A stretch of 51,262 bases of DNA from Chara braunii (lineage: Eukaryota > Streptophyta > Charophyceae > Charales > Characeae): contig BFEA01001069.1 in assembly GCA_003427395.1 (NCBI GenBank), positions 40,134 through 91,395 on the forward strand, in the 5' to 3' direction. The notes under the pieces were generated by a model. It did no database searches and was not told the origin of the DNA. It saw nothing but the letters and a program-made list of their open reading frames with translations. The number at the start of each line of letters is the position of its first letter. Position 1 is the stretch's first letter. A program made the translations under genes and the position numbers. Below, in pieces: positions 1-11,337 of the stretch.

Positions 1-1092
1 CTCCTGTTAACTAGCGGAGGGGGGAGAGAGAGAGAGGGGGCGGGAGGCATGGCGGGCATTTAAGGGGGATATGAAATTAGCGAGTCATACCTGTGTCGTC
101 ATAGCCGGTGCCGCCGGATTGTCAGCAGCCGCCATGGCCGGAGTTGTGGCCTTCGCAGCGAAGTATCAGAAACTCACGGTGAATGTACAGCGTGCGATGC
201 ACTGTACTGCGACCGGCAGAAAACAGGTACCCACTTTGCTCTCAACCGATCAGCTGTACTATGGCACGAGCAGCAAGGGGGACTCTCATCAGCTGTACTA
301 TGGCACGAGCAGCAGGGGGGACTCTCGTTTCGTGAGAAAGAAGACGTAATGTATGCGACGTTGTGGCAATGAGGTAGCGCGATGATACATGCATTTGCAT
401 ATGTAGCTGTGTTGCATGGCGCATGGATCAGCATGAAGGGAAGTATGGTTGTGTGGGTAGTGCTTGTATAGTAGAGCAAATCATGGTATGGGCTATGCGT
501 ATCAAGGGTACGTCGCGGGTGCGTGCGGAATGGTGTCATGTGTGCGTGTAGGAGGGTGAAAGGTAGGGGAAGGGTTTTTGCGGCAATAACCAGGGGTGGA
601 GTCCTTCTTGTGAGAGTACGTCTGCAGAAGTAGTTGTGTAGGTGCAGTATGGCAAGTGGGTCTACAGCGGCATGAGACGTCTGCGATAGTCTGTGCTGTA
701 GGAGGTTTCTTTGCAAATTGCGGGTATTGGTCTTGGTCTGTGACGCGTGGACTTAGAGTCGGTCAGGGTAGTTTCATCTTATTGCTTTGTCTTTGTGCAC
801 ACGATCATGTGTAGCAGTGTGTCTTTTTCATCATTGGCGGGAGGTACCGGCTATGGGGGCAGCAGGTATCGTCGTGTTTCGTTTTGTCCTCTAGGAGAAG
901 GTTTTTGTTTTTTGTATATTGCTTGTGTCGTTTCGGTGTGGTGTTAAAAGCTATTGTCGTATCTGTAGAAGACATTGGGTCATTTCCGCATATACATGAT
1001 GGTCTTAAATATTTTGAAGTGGGCAATTCGGTGCACTTGTTACGCTTGTGCAATTTCTGGTTTCGTATAATGACAATCGTACCCATAACTAG
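1..1092 (-). repeat. Direct repeat copy 1 (LTR/pLTR-like)
   Basis: This stretch matches 14,350-15,402 at high identity in the same orientation with an offset of 14,349. The match is cut off by the window edge on the left and ends sharply at the shared 'acccataacta'. The largest internal difference is a 39-bp tandem duplication at about 260-330. Two ~1.05-kb direct repeats enclosing minus-strand RT remains look like the pLTRs of a Penelope-like element or the LTRs of another retroelement. The minus orientation is inferred from the enclosed RT and from the hammerhead-like motif beside the other copy. No tRNA primer-binding site was recognised. Confidence 0.75.
71..349 (+). CDS. Small hydrophobic-N-terminus ORF in repeat copy 1 (92 aa)
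   Basis: The ORF opens with MKLASHTC and then an Ala/Gly/Val-rich stretch (about residues 8-30) that could be a signal peptide or one membrane segment. A polar tail rich in Tyr, Ser and Arg follows. The same ORF occurs at 14,420-14,659 with 79 residues. The extra 13 residues here come from an exact in-frame 39-bp tandem duplication of the LYYGTSS block. Between copies the first 37 codons differ only at two synonymous sites, but the tail has several replacements. It matches no family I know. It lies antisense to the inferred element orientation, so it may be a chance ORF inside a pLTR. Confidence 0.3.
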   Translation: MKLASHTCVVIAGAAGLSAAAMAGVVAFAAKYQKLTVNVQRAMHCTATGRKQVPTLLSTDQLYYGTSSKGDSHQLYYGTSSRGDSRFVRKKT

Positions 1093-1660
1093 GGGTAGGT
1101 CCAATGATGTTGGACCCACTCCAACAGGGGTAGGTCCTTCATTCGAACCTAGCCAGTTTTGCTGGCTTACACACACCATATGTTTATTGCAACGATTTAT
1201 TGTGTTGGTGTTTTACTATGTTTACTGCTTTTATTATTATTTATTGAATAATGTGTTTATTTGTTAATTTATTTATTAGTTTATTTATTAATTACACTTT
1301 TTTCTTTTTAATTTATTTTATTATTATTGGCTTATTTATCTATTTATATGTTTATTTATTTACCTGTTTATGTGCTTCACATATTTTGTTTATCTAATTC
1401 TTAATTTATTTATTTTTTTGCGCGTGTGTGTGTATGTTTGTGTATGTGTGCATGTGTGTGTGTGTGTCCCACCCCCTTCTCATTTTGATTATGGTCCTGA
1501 TGGGGTAGGTTCAAGGATGTAGGTCTCTCCTTGGCAGGGTTAGTATATTTATCTGAATCAAAGTGAGCTTCTGTTGGCCGATTTAGACAGCATGTTTTCT
1601 GGACCAGATTATGTTGCCTTATAGTTCTAGTTTTTTTTTGGGGTTTTTTTAATATAAATA
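1093..1660. repeat. AT-rich low-complexity stretch with a (TG)n tract
   Basis: Between the repeat and the RT remains there is mainly TTTA/TTAT-type low-complexity sequence (about 1,190-1,420), then an irregular TG-rich tract (about 1,416-1,469). No gene is visible. The phrase 'ggggtaggt' recurs at about 1,093, 1,130 and 1,504, which hints at small shuffled repeats. Confidence 0.6.
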
Positions 1661-1662
1661 AG

Positions 1663-3818
1663 TTAATACCTTGTGTTGGGATTTTGATTTTTTAAGTACT
1701 GTAGTATCGTTTCGGGCTTATATCGAAAAGTTTGGTAGTCCAAAGGGTTATTTAGGATTTTGTATGCAACTCCGAGTAATCTATGTTTTCTAAAACCATT
1801 TTTCTGCAGAGCTTGGATAGCCAGTGTAATTTCTTTTGCAGCGTGTTGTGGTTCCTTTTCGATGGTCATGATTGTGAAAATTTATGGTATAAGTAGGTTT
1901 AGCAATTGTTGGAGAGGTCTGTTCGAGTTGGCGTGGATAAAGCGTGTAATAGGAAAACCCAAATCTTTTCTTTTGTCATACTTGTTTGTGATGTATTGCC
2001 CAATTTCCTGATTTGTGATCGTTAATGTGGTGTTTAGGAAGTTTGCTTGTGTTCCGATAAGCCTGTTATTCATCTGTGTTTTTTTCGTCGTCTCTTCGTT
2101 TATGGTTATTAGGTGTAGAGGGTACAGGAAGTATTTGTTGCGTGGGCTGGTAACCTCAGGATTTAGAAATTCGTGAATCCTGGGGTTGTTTAAAATATGA
2201 AAGTCGTCAAAATAACGAAAAACGTGTTAGAACAAGTGTAGTAGGCTTCTGTTGTTTTTGTGTGTCATTTTTTTCATACAGTTGTATTCATATTTGAAAA
2301 AATATATATTGCACCATACTCGTGAACAACTTACTCCCATGGGAATGCCAAGCATCTGTCTCCAAATGCTTCCCCTGAGGGATGTGTAAGCATTATTGAT
2401 TAACCAAATGTTGATTTCTTGTACAATGTTCTCATTGATCGTTAGAAAGCCGTTAGGCGGGCTTGTATACCAGTCGCAGAGCGGTGTCCATTTTCCTTTG
2501 CTTTGGTACATACTGCAGGCCAGTTGCACATTTCTACCGTAGGATTTTCTTGCTTGACTGAAGGCTAGTTTACAGAAGAATCGAATTGCGGTTGGAAGGC
2601 CGTCTCGGCTCTCATCAATGGGGATTGTTTCGTAACATCTAGTTATGTCCGCAGAGAAAACTGAAAAAACTTGTTGGGGTAGGTTGTATGTGTAGTAAGG
2701 AGTTGAATCTATTGGCCACCAAAAAGGGATTCTGAGTCCAATTTCTGCATGTGTCTTTTGTGTTAGTGCGCCATGGTGAGTTTTCACCATTCGGATTGTG
2801 GCAGCAAGGACGGCGGCTGTTAGATCAGTAAGGGATGTGGTAATGACGTCTGCTGCATTAGTTAGCCATCGGAAGGAGTTTTTGTGTTTTTTGTATGTTG
2901 CGAGTAGGTAGGGAATCTCCATTTTTCCTATGGGGATGTCTGGGAACTTCATTGCCATCTCTAGTTTCATGATGTCTAGAAGTTCAACAACAAATATCAT
3001 ATGTTGCTCAAAGTCTGGGCTGGTGAGCCTTTGCAGAGTAAGGAATCTTACCAGGTTTATGCAGGAGACGACTGGGGTGTTGGGAGCCTTGTCAGCTCCA
3101 GAATTGTAGAAGTGTCTGGTAAGGAAGTTAATTTCATTTTTGATTGCATGATCGTTTAAGTTAATTACTCTATGTGTAATTACATTTTCGAGGTTGCCTT
3201 TCATTACCTTATCAAATTCTGTTTTTGCCTGTTCTTTTGCAGATTACTTAGGGGTGTACCATTATTTAGGAGGGATAAGGTGAGTTGTGTCTATACTTGG
3301 TCTACAGCAGCGGTTGCGTTCTTTTTATCTAGCGGGGCAGGGAGAATGTGGTTGAGTCCTTTTTTTAATATGTTGCGTAGCTGAGCATTGTTGCAGATGT
3401 TGAGGTCAAGTGTAGTAACGTGCGGTGGTTCTTCTTTGGGAAGCATGTCTGCTGGCAGCGTGTTCTAAAAATCTTTATATCTTGGTTGTTGGCAGTAACA
3501 TCTTTCTGGGATTTGCTCTATCCATGTAGCAAGTTCAAAATCCCGAAATACTGCAGCAGGTTTGTAGAGTGTCTTGGCTATATGATCATTGTATGTCCAT
3601 GAGAACGTGAAATTGTCTAGGGAGCGAACGACATCCTGGTTATAGTTGAGTATTATTTTTTGAAGGATGTTATTAAATTTGATTCGGTCCATCAGTTGGT
3701 TTGCGTAGTGACAGGAGATAATCTGTTTGTTTGATTTTTTTTTCGATCTCCATCCGAGTCTTCCGACTTCCATTTGTCGAAGTCGATGATCCTGCACATT
3801 TAACAGAGATATTGACAA
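1663..3818 (-). pseudogene. Broken reverse transcriptase, Penelope/TERT-like
   Basis: Minus-strand RT remains. The longest open piece (3,204-2,227, 325 aa) has a YKKHK segment at residues ~104-108 where an RT finger motif is expected. Motif A, DITRCYETIP, is at about residues 186-195, and motif B, GIPMGVSCS, near its C-terminus. An in-frame TAA at 2,227 separates it from motif C, YFDDFHI, which follows immediately in the same frame. The frame continues past a second TAA at 1,882 to 1,663, with a YDKRKDLGF segment. Upstream, 3,818-3,465 is in another frame and ends near a Cys-rich CYC motif. A further shifted piece reads HVTTLDLNI. Motif A resembles telomerase and Penelope RTs. Clade assignment is uncertain. 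It is non-functional as it stands. Confidence 0.75.
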
Positions 3819-3824
3819 TTAGAG

Positions 3825-4620
3825 ATGGAGCTAATGAATGGTAATTGTGGTGCGGGTGATGCTTATCCATCAAACAGTTATTCGAGCCAGGGGGCAAAGT
3901 TACGGAGGGCAAATAGCACAACTTTGGTTTTATGTCTTCATTTTATTTGCAATTGTGGGCGGTGGGTGAGAAAGAGGGATTTTCTTCAATCCACAGGCAA
4001 TTATATGACAGGTTGAGGGCGTTTACAAGTAAGAGGAAAGCATGTGGGCAAGGAGCGGTTGAGAACAGGGAATCGTATTACTGCGTCTAGAGGTTTCAGG
4101 AAAATACGTAGTGTAACTATTACGTGAGATAGTGGTCTTAAAGCTTACGGTATGCGTCTGTTATAGTATGGGTGGTCATTTTTAGTGCTGTGGTATTTTC
4201 ATGAAATGTATTTATAACGTCTTTTTGACAAGCGCAGGGAAGATGGGGTCGGTTTGAATGTAGACTTCGCTTTATTAGTGGGCTGTAATCTTACGGGTTT
4301 GGGTTCATATTGGACGGTAGTGGGGGGCAAAATGTTGGGTGTTACGGTCAACAGGTTATATATAACAGTCCATTTTAGAACCTCAAAAGAGCGAGCATAG
4401 TCATATCTCAGGCACGTAGGAGCCAGGCATTTCACTTTTCGTAGTATACACAAAGTTCAAATCGCAAGAGCAAAAATTAGAAGAAGTCAAGATGCATTTT
4501 TCAAAAAAGCCGAAGAGATGAGGCCAGGTATTCCTGTCAAAAAGTTTCTTGAGCCAAGCCGGCATCATGTGCCGGATTGGCCTATCATTAGTTACAAAAA
4601 TTAATAGGCTCGTCAAACTT
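3825..4620 (-). pseudogene. Possible N-terminal remains of the RT protein
   Basis: Two minus-strand open pieces (4,616-4,401 and 4,453-4,199) lie directly upstream of the RT remains in different frames. They have a coding-like composition (for example IRHMMPAWLKKLF) but no recognisable domain. They could be the decayed N-terminus of the same RT protein, or unrelated. The stretch 3,825-4,198 shows no convincing coding signal. Confidence 0.25.
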
Positions 4621-5866
4621 CTGCCTATAGGTACACAACCTATCTAAACTTAAGGATCTATAGGTGGCGAGCCAGTGTAGTATTTTTAAGGGTAGTTAGC
4701 TAGACACTTGTTGTAGAAACTAAAAAAATCATGGAAAGTCCACCTATATAGATAATCTGCCAAAAAAACGGCCTTGTTTGTCTTCAGATAGCAGCCATGT
4801 CGATTTCATATTACTTAGCCTGTTTAAAGGTAATCAGCCTACGTGATCTGTAAGAAAAGTCTTTGCTTAGCAGTATGCTGCTGTTCCTTATCGATCTAGC
4901 CTAAAGTAATACTAGGAAAGTTGTGCTGGTAGTCTGGGCTGAGCCTCCGACATGCTCGCTTCCAGGTCCCATCTGATGATTGCGACTCGTTCATTTGAGT
5001 CATGCTTCCGCTGTTTGTTCGGAGCAGAGAGGGGTCTGCGCTGCTGGCTCCATAGTTCGTTCTAAGGGCATCGATGGCCGAGATTGGGCGGATCGGGGTG
5101 TCAGGTGATGGCGAGCTGATTGTGATGGGGAGTTGTCTTCTCTCTTCATCATTGATATCACAACTGCTTACTTAGATCACCTCTAGGTCTGCTGCGTCTT
5201 GCTGTTCCGAGGACGGCACTATCGCCGCTTTGCCCCTCAAGGTCCATTGTGCCATGATACTATTTGCGCTTGGCGTTCATTCCTAGTTAGTACATGCAAG
5301 TGCGGGAGGAGATCTCTGTGCTTGAACAGTCATTGTTCCAGACGCTTCCTTGGTTGGTGACTGCTGCTATGCAGCAAGTATCGGCAATCGTTGTTGTTGT
5401 GCCATGAGGGCATCATGGATATCTGGCTGTCTTCTATCATACTGCATCTTCTTCCTCCTTGTATGTCTTTTGCTTAGCGCCCCTCCCTCTGCTGTCAGAA
5501 TTCTTTGCGTTTTGTTTCCTCTTCTGTGATTCTTTTTTACTTCTGCAGGGAGGGGATTCATAGCAATACTGAGAAGCATTTCTCGTCAGCGAGCCTGTCT
5601 TTCGGTGTCAGTGCATGTTGGGATATTGCGGTTATTCATGTATGAAGTAAGGTGAGGTGGGAGTGACGTTGCGAACCCGGGTTGAGCGTTAGCTCCATAG
5701 TGCAAAATGTGCAGTGCGGTTGAATTGTTCAAGAGCAGTGTGCAACTACTTCCTGTTGCGTTGGTTCGTCCTGTTGAGGGCAGAGCCGCAGGGTTCCCAG
5801 ACGGGGTTGTGTTTACTTATCGCGCGACAAACTGTGCAGTAGCGTTGGCAAGTGTATTACCAGATG
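4621..5866. other. No gene recognised
   Basis: No ORF here carries a recognisable domain. A 70-aa minus-strand ORF (5,579-5,367) is basic and Gln-rich, and an alternate frame of the same stretch is Lys/Glu-rich. This could be a remnant of a gag-like protein but is not supported further. Confidence 0.4.
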
Positions 5867-5867
5867 T

Positions 5868-7794
5868 CTATATATGAGAATGAACATGTGTTTGGGGTGC
5901 GGCAGCAGCGTTAGCTTGTCTCGTGGCGATTTGTGCAGCAGCGCTAGCAAGGGTGCTACCACATGTCTGTGCGAAATTTCCTGTCATGAGCCCGTTCGAG
6001 GTTCCTGTGTTCGAAGCAGGAACGTGTCTTTGGGGTGCGGCAGCAGTGTTGCAGTTCGCATTGGGGGTGGTGCTGTTTCCGGTGTTAGGTGTATTGCGGA
6101 GGATTGTGCTAGCTGTAGCATATAAGCCAGCAGGAGTTGCATTATGAATCGTTGTGTCGTCAGTTGTCTCGTGCAGTGGTATCGGGCTGCTGGTGTTCGG
6201 GGGTGTAGTGTGTACTGCAGTTGCGGGTGTGGTGGCTGCAATCGGTGTTCTTGCGGTGTTTGCTTGGCAAGGCGTGCGACTGGTTGCAGGTGTGGTGCCA
6301 GGTCTGCTGCAGGGAGGTCCTATGCGCGTAGAGCTGGCGTGTGGCCGTTGCAATGGGGTGTTGGCATTTGCTTGGAACGGTGAGGTGAGTGACGCATTTG
6401 AGGTAAGCGTGCTGCCGAGCCTCAGTTGCCTACATCTTCTTAGCGAGTTATCTTCGGCATCTGTAGTGCGCCGAGTGTTTGTTGTTTGCGACACCAAACC
6501 TTCAGCGCCGGGCAGTAACACAGCACTGAACTTGTGTACGAATGAAACATATATGAAATCCTCGTACTCCAGTCTCCTCTGCAGAGATCCTTCTGTTCTC
6601 TGTGAGAAGGTTGACAATTTTAATCATATATTCTCTCATGAAGATGAAGGAGATCTGCGCAAGAATCGCCTTTGTCCATGTCGTACGAAGGAGTGCTTGA
6701 AATTCAAGCATCCTGATCTTGTCTGAAGGAGCGAGTGGGTCGATCTTGTCTAGATTTCTGATGATGTACCAGATCATGTGGTCGAACCATGTGAAATTCT
6801 TCTCGCATGCGGGGCGCGCACACTTCAGATATGGTCTCCCTGCGTTTCAGAGCTTCTTGAGTTCGGAGAGGTCAGCCGGGAAGTTCGGGATGCCTTTTTG
6901 ATGAAGGAGCGGTCTGTTTGGGCATTTGCCATTCTCAAGCTTGGCAATCGGTGGGAACTTTGCATCAAAACCGCCTCTGGTTGCTGGGAAGTAGATAGTA
7001 CCATTCCTAGCAGCATTGCGACAATTATCTACCTTAGCATCTGTGATTGCAGCAAGCGCCATGTAAGCCTCCACGCTGATGGGCGCAGTGTAGTTGAAAG
7101 TGTCAAGCTTCCATAGTTGGTTATGGACGCGTTGCACAACCTTCTATGTCCAGGTGTTGGACGCGAGTGGCAAAAAAGGGCTATTCTTAGGGAACTGATG
7201 CCCTGCGTCTCTAGTGAATGGAGTAAGCTCAATGTGCGCATTGCTCATACGTTCGGCCTCCTTCTTCCTGAAGTACTCCAGCTCGACTTGTGAGAGCGAC
7301 ATACGGTTGATGTATGTTTCGCTGAATGTTTCGGTTCTCTCGGAGATGGAGACTTGCCCAGCGGAGTCAAGGTGTGAAGAATCATATCCGTGCAACTCGA
7401 GGATGATCTTCTCGACCTTACCTATGATAAGGTTAAGCTTTTTATTCTCGATAGCCGCCTTTCTGCAGGATTCAGCAATGTTCTCGGCGAAGTCTTAAAT
7501 TTTGGCGTCTAGCTCCTGCGGTTTGCTTTGCATGACGTGGACAAGCGAAGCCCAATCGCTGAAGGAGAAATTTTCAATCAGGAAAGGGGGCTGTCCCAAC
7601 GTCGCTTCGTACACCTGCAGTAATACATCTGCGGGGATCGCAAGCATGGCAATCTGGCAGTGTACAATGGGCGGCCGCAGTGCTGAGAAAGGTCTGATGG
7701 CGGTAGCAAGCTCTGGGTGCCATCCCATGAGGATGCTGTCTTCATCCTGCACATATATCGGTATGTATTCATGGTTAGTTACATGGTGGTGCAA
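5868..7794 (-). pseudogene. Broken ORF with possible GRF-type zinc finger and Thr/Ala/Pro-rich tail
   Basis: One minus-strand frame is readable from 7,794 to 6,502. It is interrupted by only three in-frame stops: TAA at 7,495, TAG at 7,144 and TGA at 6,847. Just after the TGA the frame reads GRPYLKC, then CxxxxC-like spacing, then FTWFD. This resembles the core of zf-GRF fingers (GRxFYxC...C.FxWxD). Near 6,600 the reading can switch to another frame that runs on to 5,868. That tail is rich in Thr, Ala, Pro and Asn, with an AAAPQxHV repeat at its end. The frame lies upstream of the RT on the same strand and between the same direct repeats, so it could be ORF1 of that element. The function is inferred only weakly. 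Confidence 0.4.
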
Positions 7795-9193
7795 CTTGCA
7801 GATGCAAACCTCAGTCTTGCATATTAAGCTAGAACGTTGTATAGGCGTCTCAAATTATCAGTTTGGTTCTATATGTCTACACAACCTAATAGAATCGGGC
7901 GTCTTGCAACCGGATCTCATCAGGAGAAGGTCAATCATGGGATGCAGGCATGTTTTCTCGTGATCTGGGTATATTCGGAAGCGGGGCAAAACACATCTTT
8001 ATGTTATAATGTGCTAGGTTTAAGTATCGAACTGTTATGTACATTAATTTTGATTGGCAGGCTGAGAGTTATGGTCATAGGTTTTATGAGGGCTACTTAA
8101 TAATGATGTACGGTTCTAGCTGCATGCGTGCGTATTTGTTTTGCGTGTGCTGCGTTTGGTATGTGCTTTTATTATTCATATCGAAGTCTTTTTCATTTAT
8201 AGATCGGGTGTATGCATGAGGGTACTCTGCGGTTTTTATCCGTAGTTTACCGAATAGGTTTTTTCTTTAAGTTTATTTAGAATACTTGCAAAAACAACAG
8301 TTTAGTATATTTACTTTTTTATTTTTATTTATTTATTTATTTATTACTTTTTATTATTTTTTTAGGTATATATATATATATATATTATTTATTATTTATT
8401 ATTTTACAATATTATTGTAATTTTTTTTTAATTATTTTTATTTTTTATTTTTTATGTTTATAATTTTTTATCATTATTTGTTATTGATTATTTATTGTTA
8501 TTTATTGTTTATTATTTATTACATATTTTAATCTTTAATCATTTCTTTATTTTTTTAATTTTTTTAATTTTTTTCAAAATTTTTAATTTTTAATTTTTTA
8601 ATTTTTAATTTTTTAATTTAATTTTTTAAATTTTCTATTTTTCTAATTTTCTATTCTAAGTTATGATATACTCGTTTTTTGTTCAAATTATTTTATTCAT
8701 AATTTCTTCTTATTATTTGAATAATCCAGGTAGGGGCCAATACTTTGTGCAAATTTATGTGTTTTTATTTTCTGTTTTTTTAGTTATGCTGGGACATTTT
8801 GGTTCTCTAGATAGGGCTCGTTGACCGTCAAGGTGGGATTTGTTTCTCTGTTTAGCGAAATTGTAGAGACGGAAAGAGGTTGGCCCTTTTATACATAAGA
8901 TCGTCCAGTCATGTTGTATAAGAGGGAGTGAGATATTCGGTAGTCAAGCGGTTTTTACGAGTGTTCGCGTACTGAACAACGCAGATCACAATCATTTTAT
9001 GGTGGGCATGTCGGTGTGTGTTTGCTGAGGAGGGAATCGGCAGAGGCGATACTTTTTTGTATTCTTTATAGATTGTGCGGACGTGCGGTGTTTGTTCAGG
9101 GAAGTGTGGTTTTCGTCAGAGGGAAAAGGGAGCAAGATTGTGTTTCTTCTTTGAAATTTTGCAAACGTAAGTAGGGAACACGGAACGCGAGGG
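7795..9193. other. AT-rich intergenic stretch
   Basis: No gene is visible. From about 8,270 to 8,690 the + strand is almost pure T and A, with TTTATT and TTTTTAAT motifs and a short (TA)n run near 8,370. This is low-complexity DNA and may mark old insertions. Confidence 0.6.
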
Positions 9194-9631
9194 ATGGATT
9201 ACGAGGTAGCATATCATGGCGTCGTGGAAGGCGATACCATCCTAATTTTGGAGCGAGCGTACCTGCGTGATGCTGCCGTTGGTATGGAGCCATGGGGCTC
9301 ATCGCCGGAGGGTCGGAGCATGACAAGGACGTATGATGTAAATTTGAATGGACGTATGGTTCTTCGTGTGGGAGTTGGTGTTTCATACCTTCAAGGATCT
9401 TTAGTCACTCTTCGTTTCTATTTGCGTCGGTTTGGTGAAGTGATTCCTGTTGGGGAACCTGCGGATGGCAAGGATCTATTGTTGTGTATCCTAAAGGCAT
9501 TGGTGACTGCGCTCGCGATTGAAAATCAGGGTTTTATAGTTCCAACGACAGGTTGGGTCGTGGCGATTGGCGACCCCTTATCACGACAGGAGTTGTGGGG
9601 GGAGATCAAGGAGTACGAGGGTTACCAGTAG
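9194..9631 (+). CDS. Orphan ORF, 145 aa, unknown function
   Basis: An uninterrupted ATG-to-TAG frame in a locally GC-richer island between AT-rich flanks. The sequence starts MDYEVAYHGVV. It has a well-mixed amino-acid composition with several alternating hydrophobic stretches (ILILERAYL, VLRVGVGVSYL, ILKALVTALAI). It has no low complexity, no obvious signal peptide and no domain I recognise. It is the most gene-like unbroken ORF in the left third of the window. It lies on the + strand, opposite to the surrounding element remains, so it may be a captured or independent gene, or an exon of a larger one. Expression and homologues are unknown. Confidence 0.4.
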   Translation: MDYEVAYHGVVEGDTILILERAYLRDAAVGMEPWGSSPEGRSMTRTYDVNLNGRMVLRVGVGVSYLQGSLVTLRFYLRRFGEVIPVGEPADGKDLLLCILKALVTALAIENQGFIVPTTGWVVAIGDPLSRQELWGEIKEYEGYQ

Positions 9632-10334
9632 GTGCTCCAATAGGGTAGTACGCAACATTTTATAGTTTGTGGGTTCGGGAATCCTGTTTTCTCGCCGGAT
9701 TTTAGGCTGTGATATCCTCACCATTCGGATTTCGCATATCTATACATTTGAGAGCTATCATAGCCTTTTAATTGAAAACATGCGTTTCAGCACAGTGATG
9801 CATGAACCTTCAAGGTGATATGTGTTGAATATGAATTCTTTCGTGTGCATGCGAGCATACTGTGTCGGAATGTGAGCAATAAGTACAATGTATAAGGGAG
9901 CAGTTTAGAAACGTTTTTTTCCGACGACAGGTTGGTTATCTAGTCCCAATTCATCGCGTGCTTGTGGGATATGTTCATATCGTATATAGTAATTGCGCAA
10001 TGGATCGACCTATCCTGTCAACCATTCAATAGACGTGTGCGAAAAAAGGAAGGAGGCAAGCAGGTGCTGTATCATGATCATCTTTTAACGGACATGCTAT
10101 GATGATTTGGTTCTGTCTAAGGCAGCTGGGGAAGCAAAGTTTTTTTTGGCCGGGGTTAAGACGAAATCATACTGTCGCATTTTGCCAATCTTGTTCTGTG
10201 CAACCACTCCCTTTATCCTTATAAAGGAAATCACGACGTATGGTGTATGTGTGTGGAGTGTGCATATGCATAGCGAAATTGCTTAAGATGTAAGTAGGTT
10301 TGGGTAAACGGAAAAAATATTATTTTATCAGTGT
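9632..10334. other. No gene recognised
   Basis: AT-leaning sequence without a convincing ORF, repeat or RNA signal on either strand. Confidence 0.5.
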
Positions 10335-11337
10335 GAGTATGTGGTGTGTCATGGAGGGTGTATTTTACTCAATGACAGATGTATAGAGCATTATGTACGA
10401 AAGTGTAATTTATTTATTGTGCTAATATATCGTAAAAAACATCGGAGTAAACCCTGGATATATCCCGCACGCCAATACCACTTAACTCCTACATTTTTTA
10501 TTTTTTATTTTTTATTTTTTATTTTTATTCTTTTTTATTTTTTCTCAATGATTAGTACACGGGTTTGCAACTCCTTTTCCAAACGTATAAGAGGACCCGC
10601 GTCACTACTACTTCAAATTTGTTTTCATCATCCAACCTTACACACAATTAATGACGTAAATATAGTAAAGCATGTTGATCCCTCATAAAAATTGTATAAT
10701 TGTTGAACCAATTGTTCACTAGGCGCCATTGTATCTATCAAGAATTTAGCATATTAATATGACTAAATATGACTAAACCAATACCTTCGCCTGTTCTCGC
10801 AGAGAAGAATCACCTCATACAACATTACACATATAAGAATGAGAGAACTTCTATATACTTCGGTACACACTTCCTTCGAAATCATGAAGTGGCACTATTA
10901 CACCCGAAGATTGGTTAAATAAATCCTTCCCTCGATAAGTATAGGCAAACCGACCCATGAACAAACCCACCTGTACGTGTCTTCATGTTATGTGTGAAAT
11001 CGATCCATACAAACCAGAAGAATAGTTCCAAATGGTTTCCTATTATATGATCGGAACACATCATTGACTTTTTGCAACATGTCAAGGGAGAACACAGAAA
11101 GGACTCCCCATATAATTCATGCAAACCATCGAAAAAGAGTGACTAAACCACCACTAAGCAAATAACAAAAAGATTGTAACCAACTCTCAATCCAGATGAT
11201 AGTAAGACGACATCTAAAAATCTGGCTTTGCCCTGCCATTTTAGTCTTATACATCTTCTCGTTTTTGTTGCAGTATGTATGATGACTAATCCAAAGCAAC
11301 ATCAGTTTAGGAGTCTGGTGCGTATAGGAGATTTAAG
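10335..11337. repeat. Duplicated block, unit 1 (A-B-C)
   Basis: Unit 1 has three parts. A (about 10,335-10,471) begins at 'tatgtggtgtgtcatg'. B is about 10,485-10,925. C (about 10,930-11,337) begins at 'aagtataggc'. A and C recur in direct orientation in unit 2, but B recurs inverted. The unit also holds an imperfect ATTTTTT repeat at 10,490-10,540. No ORF in it is convincing. Confidence 0.75.

Noticed and set aside
174-716. 180-aa minus ORF over repeat copy 1
   Set aside because: Its composition is irregular and it is not kept as one frame in repeat copy 2.
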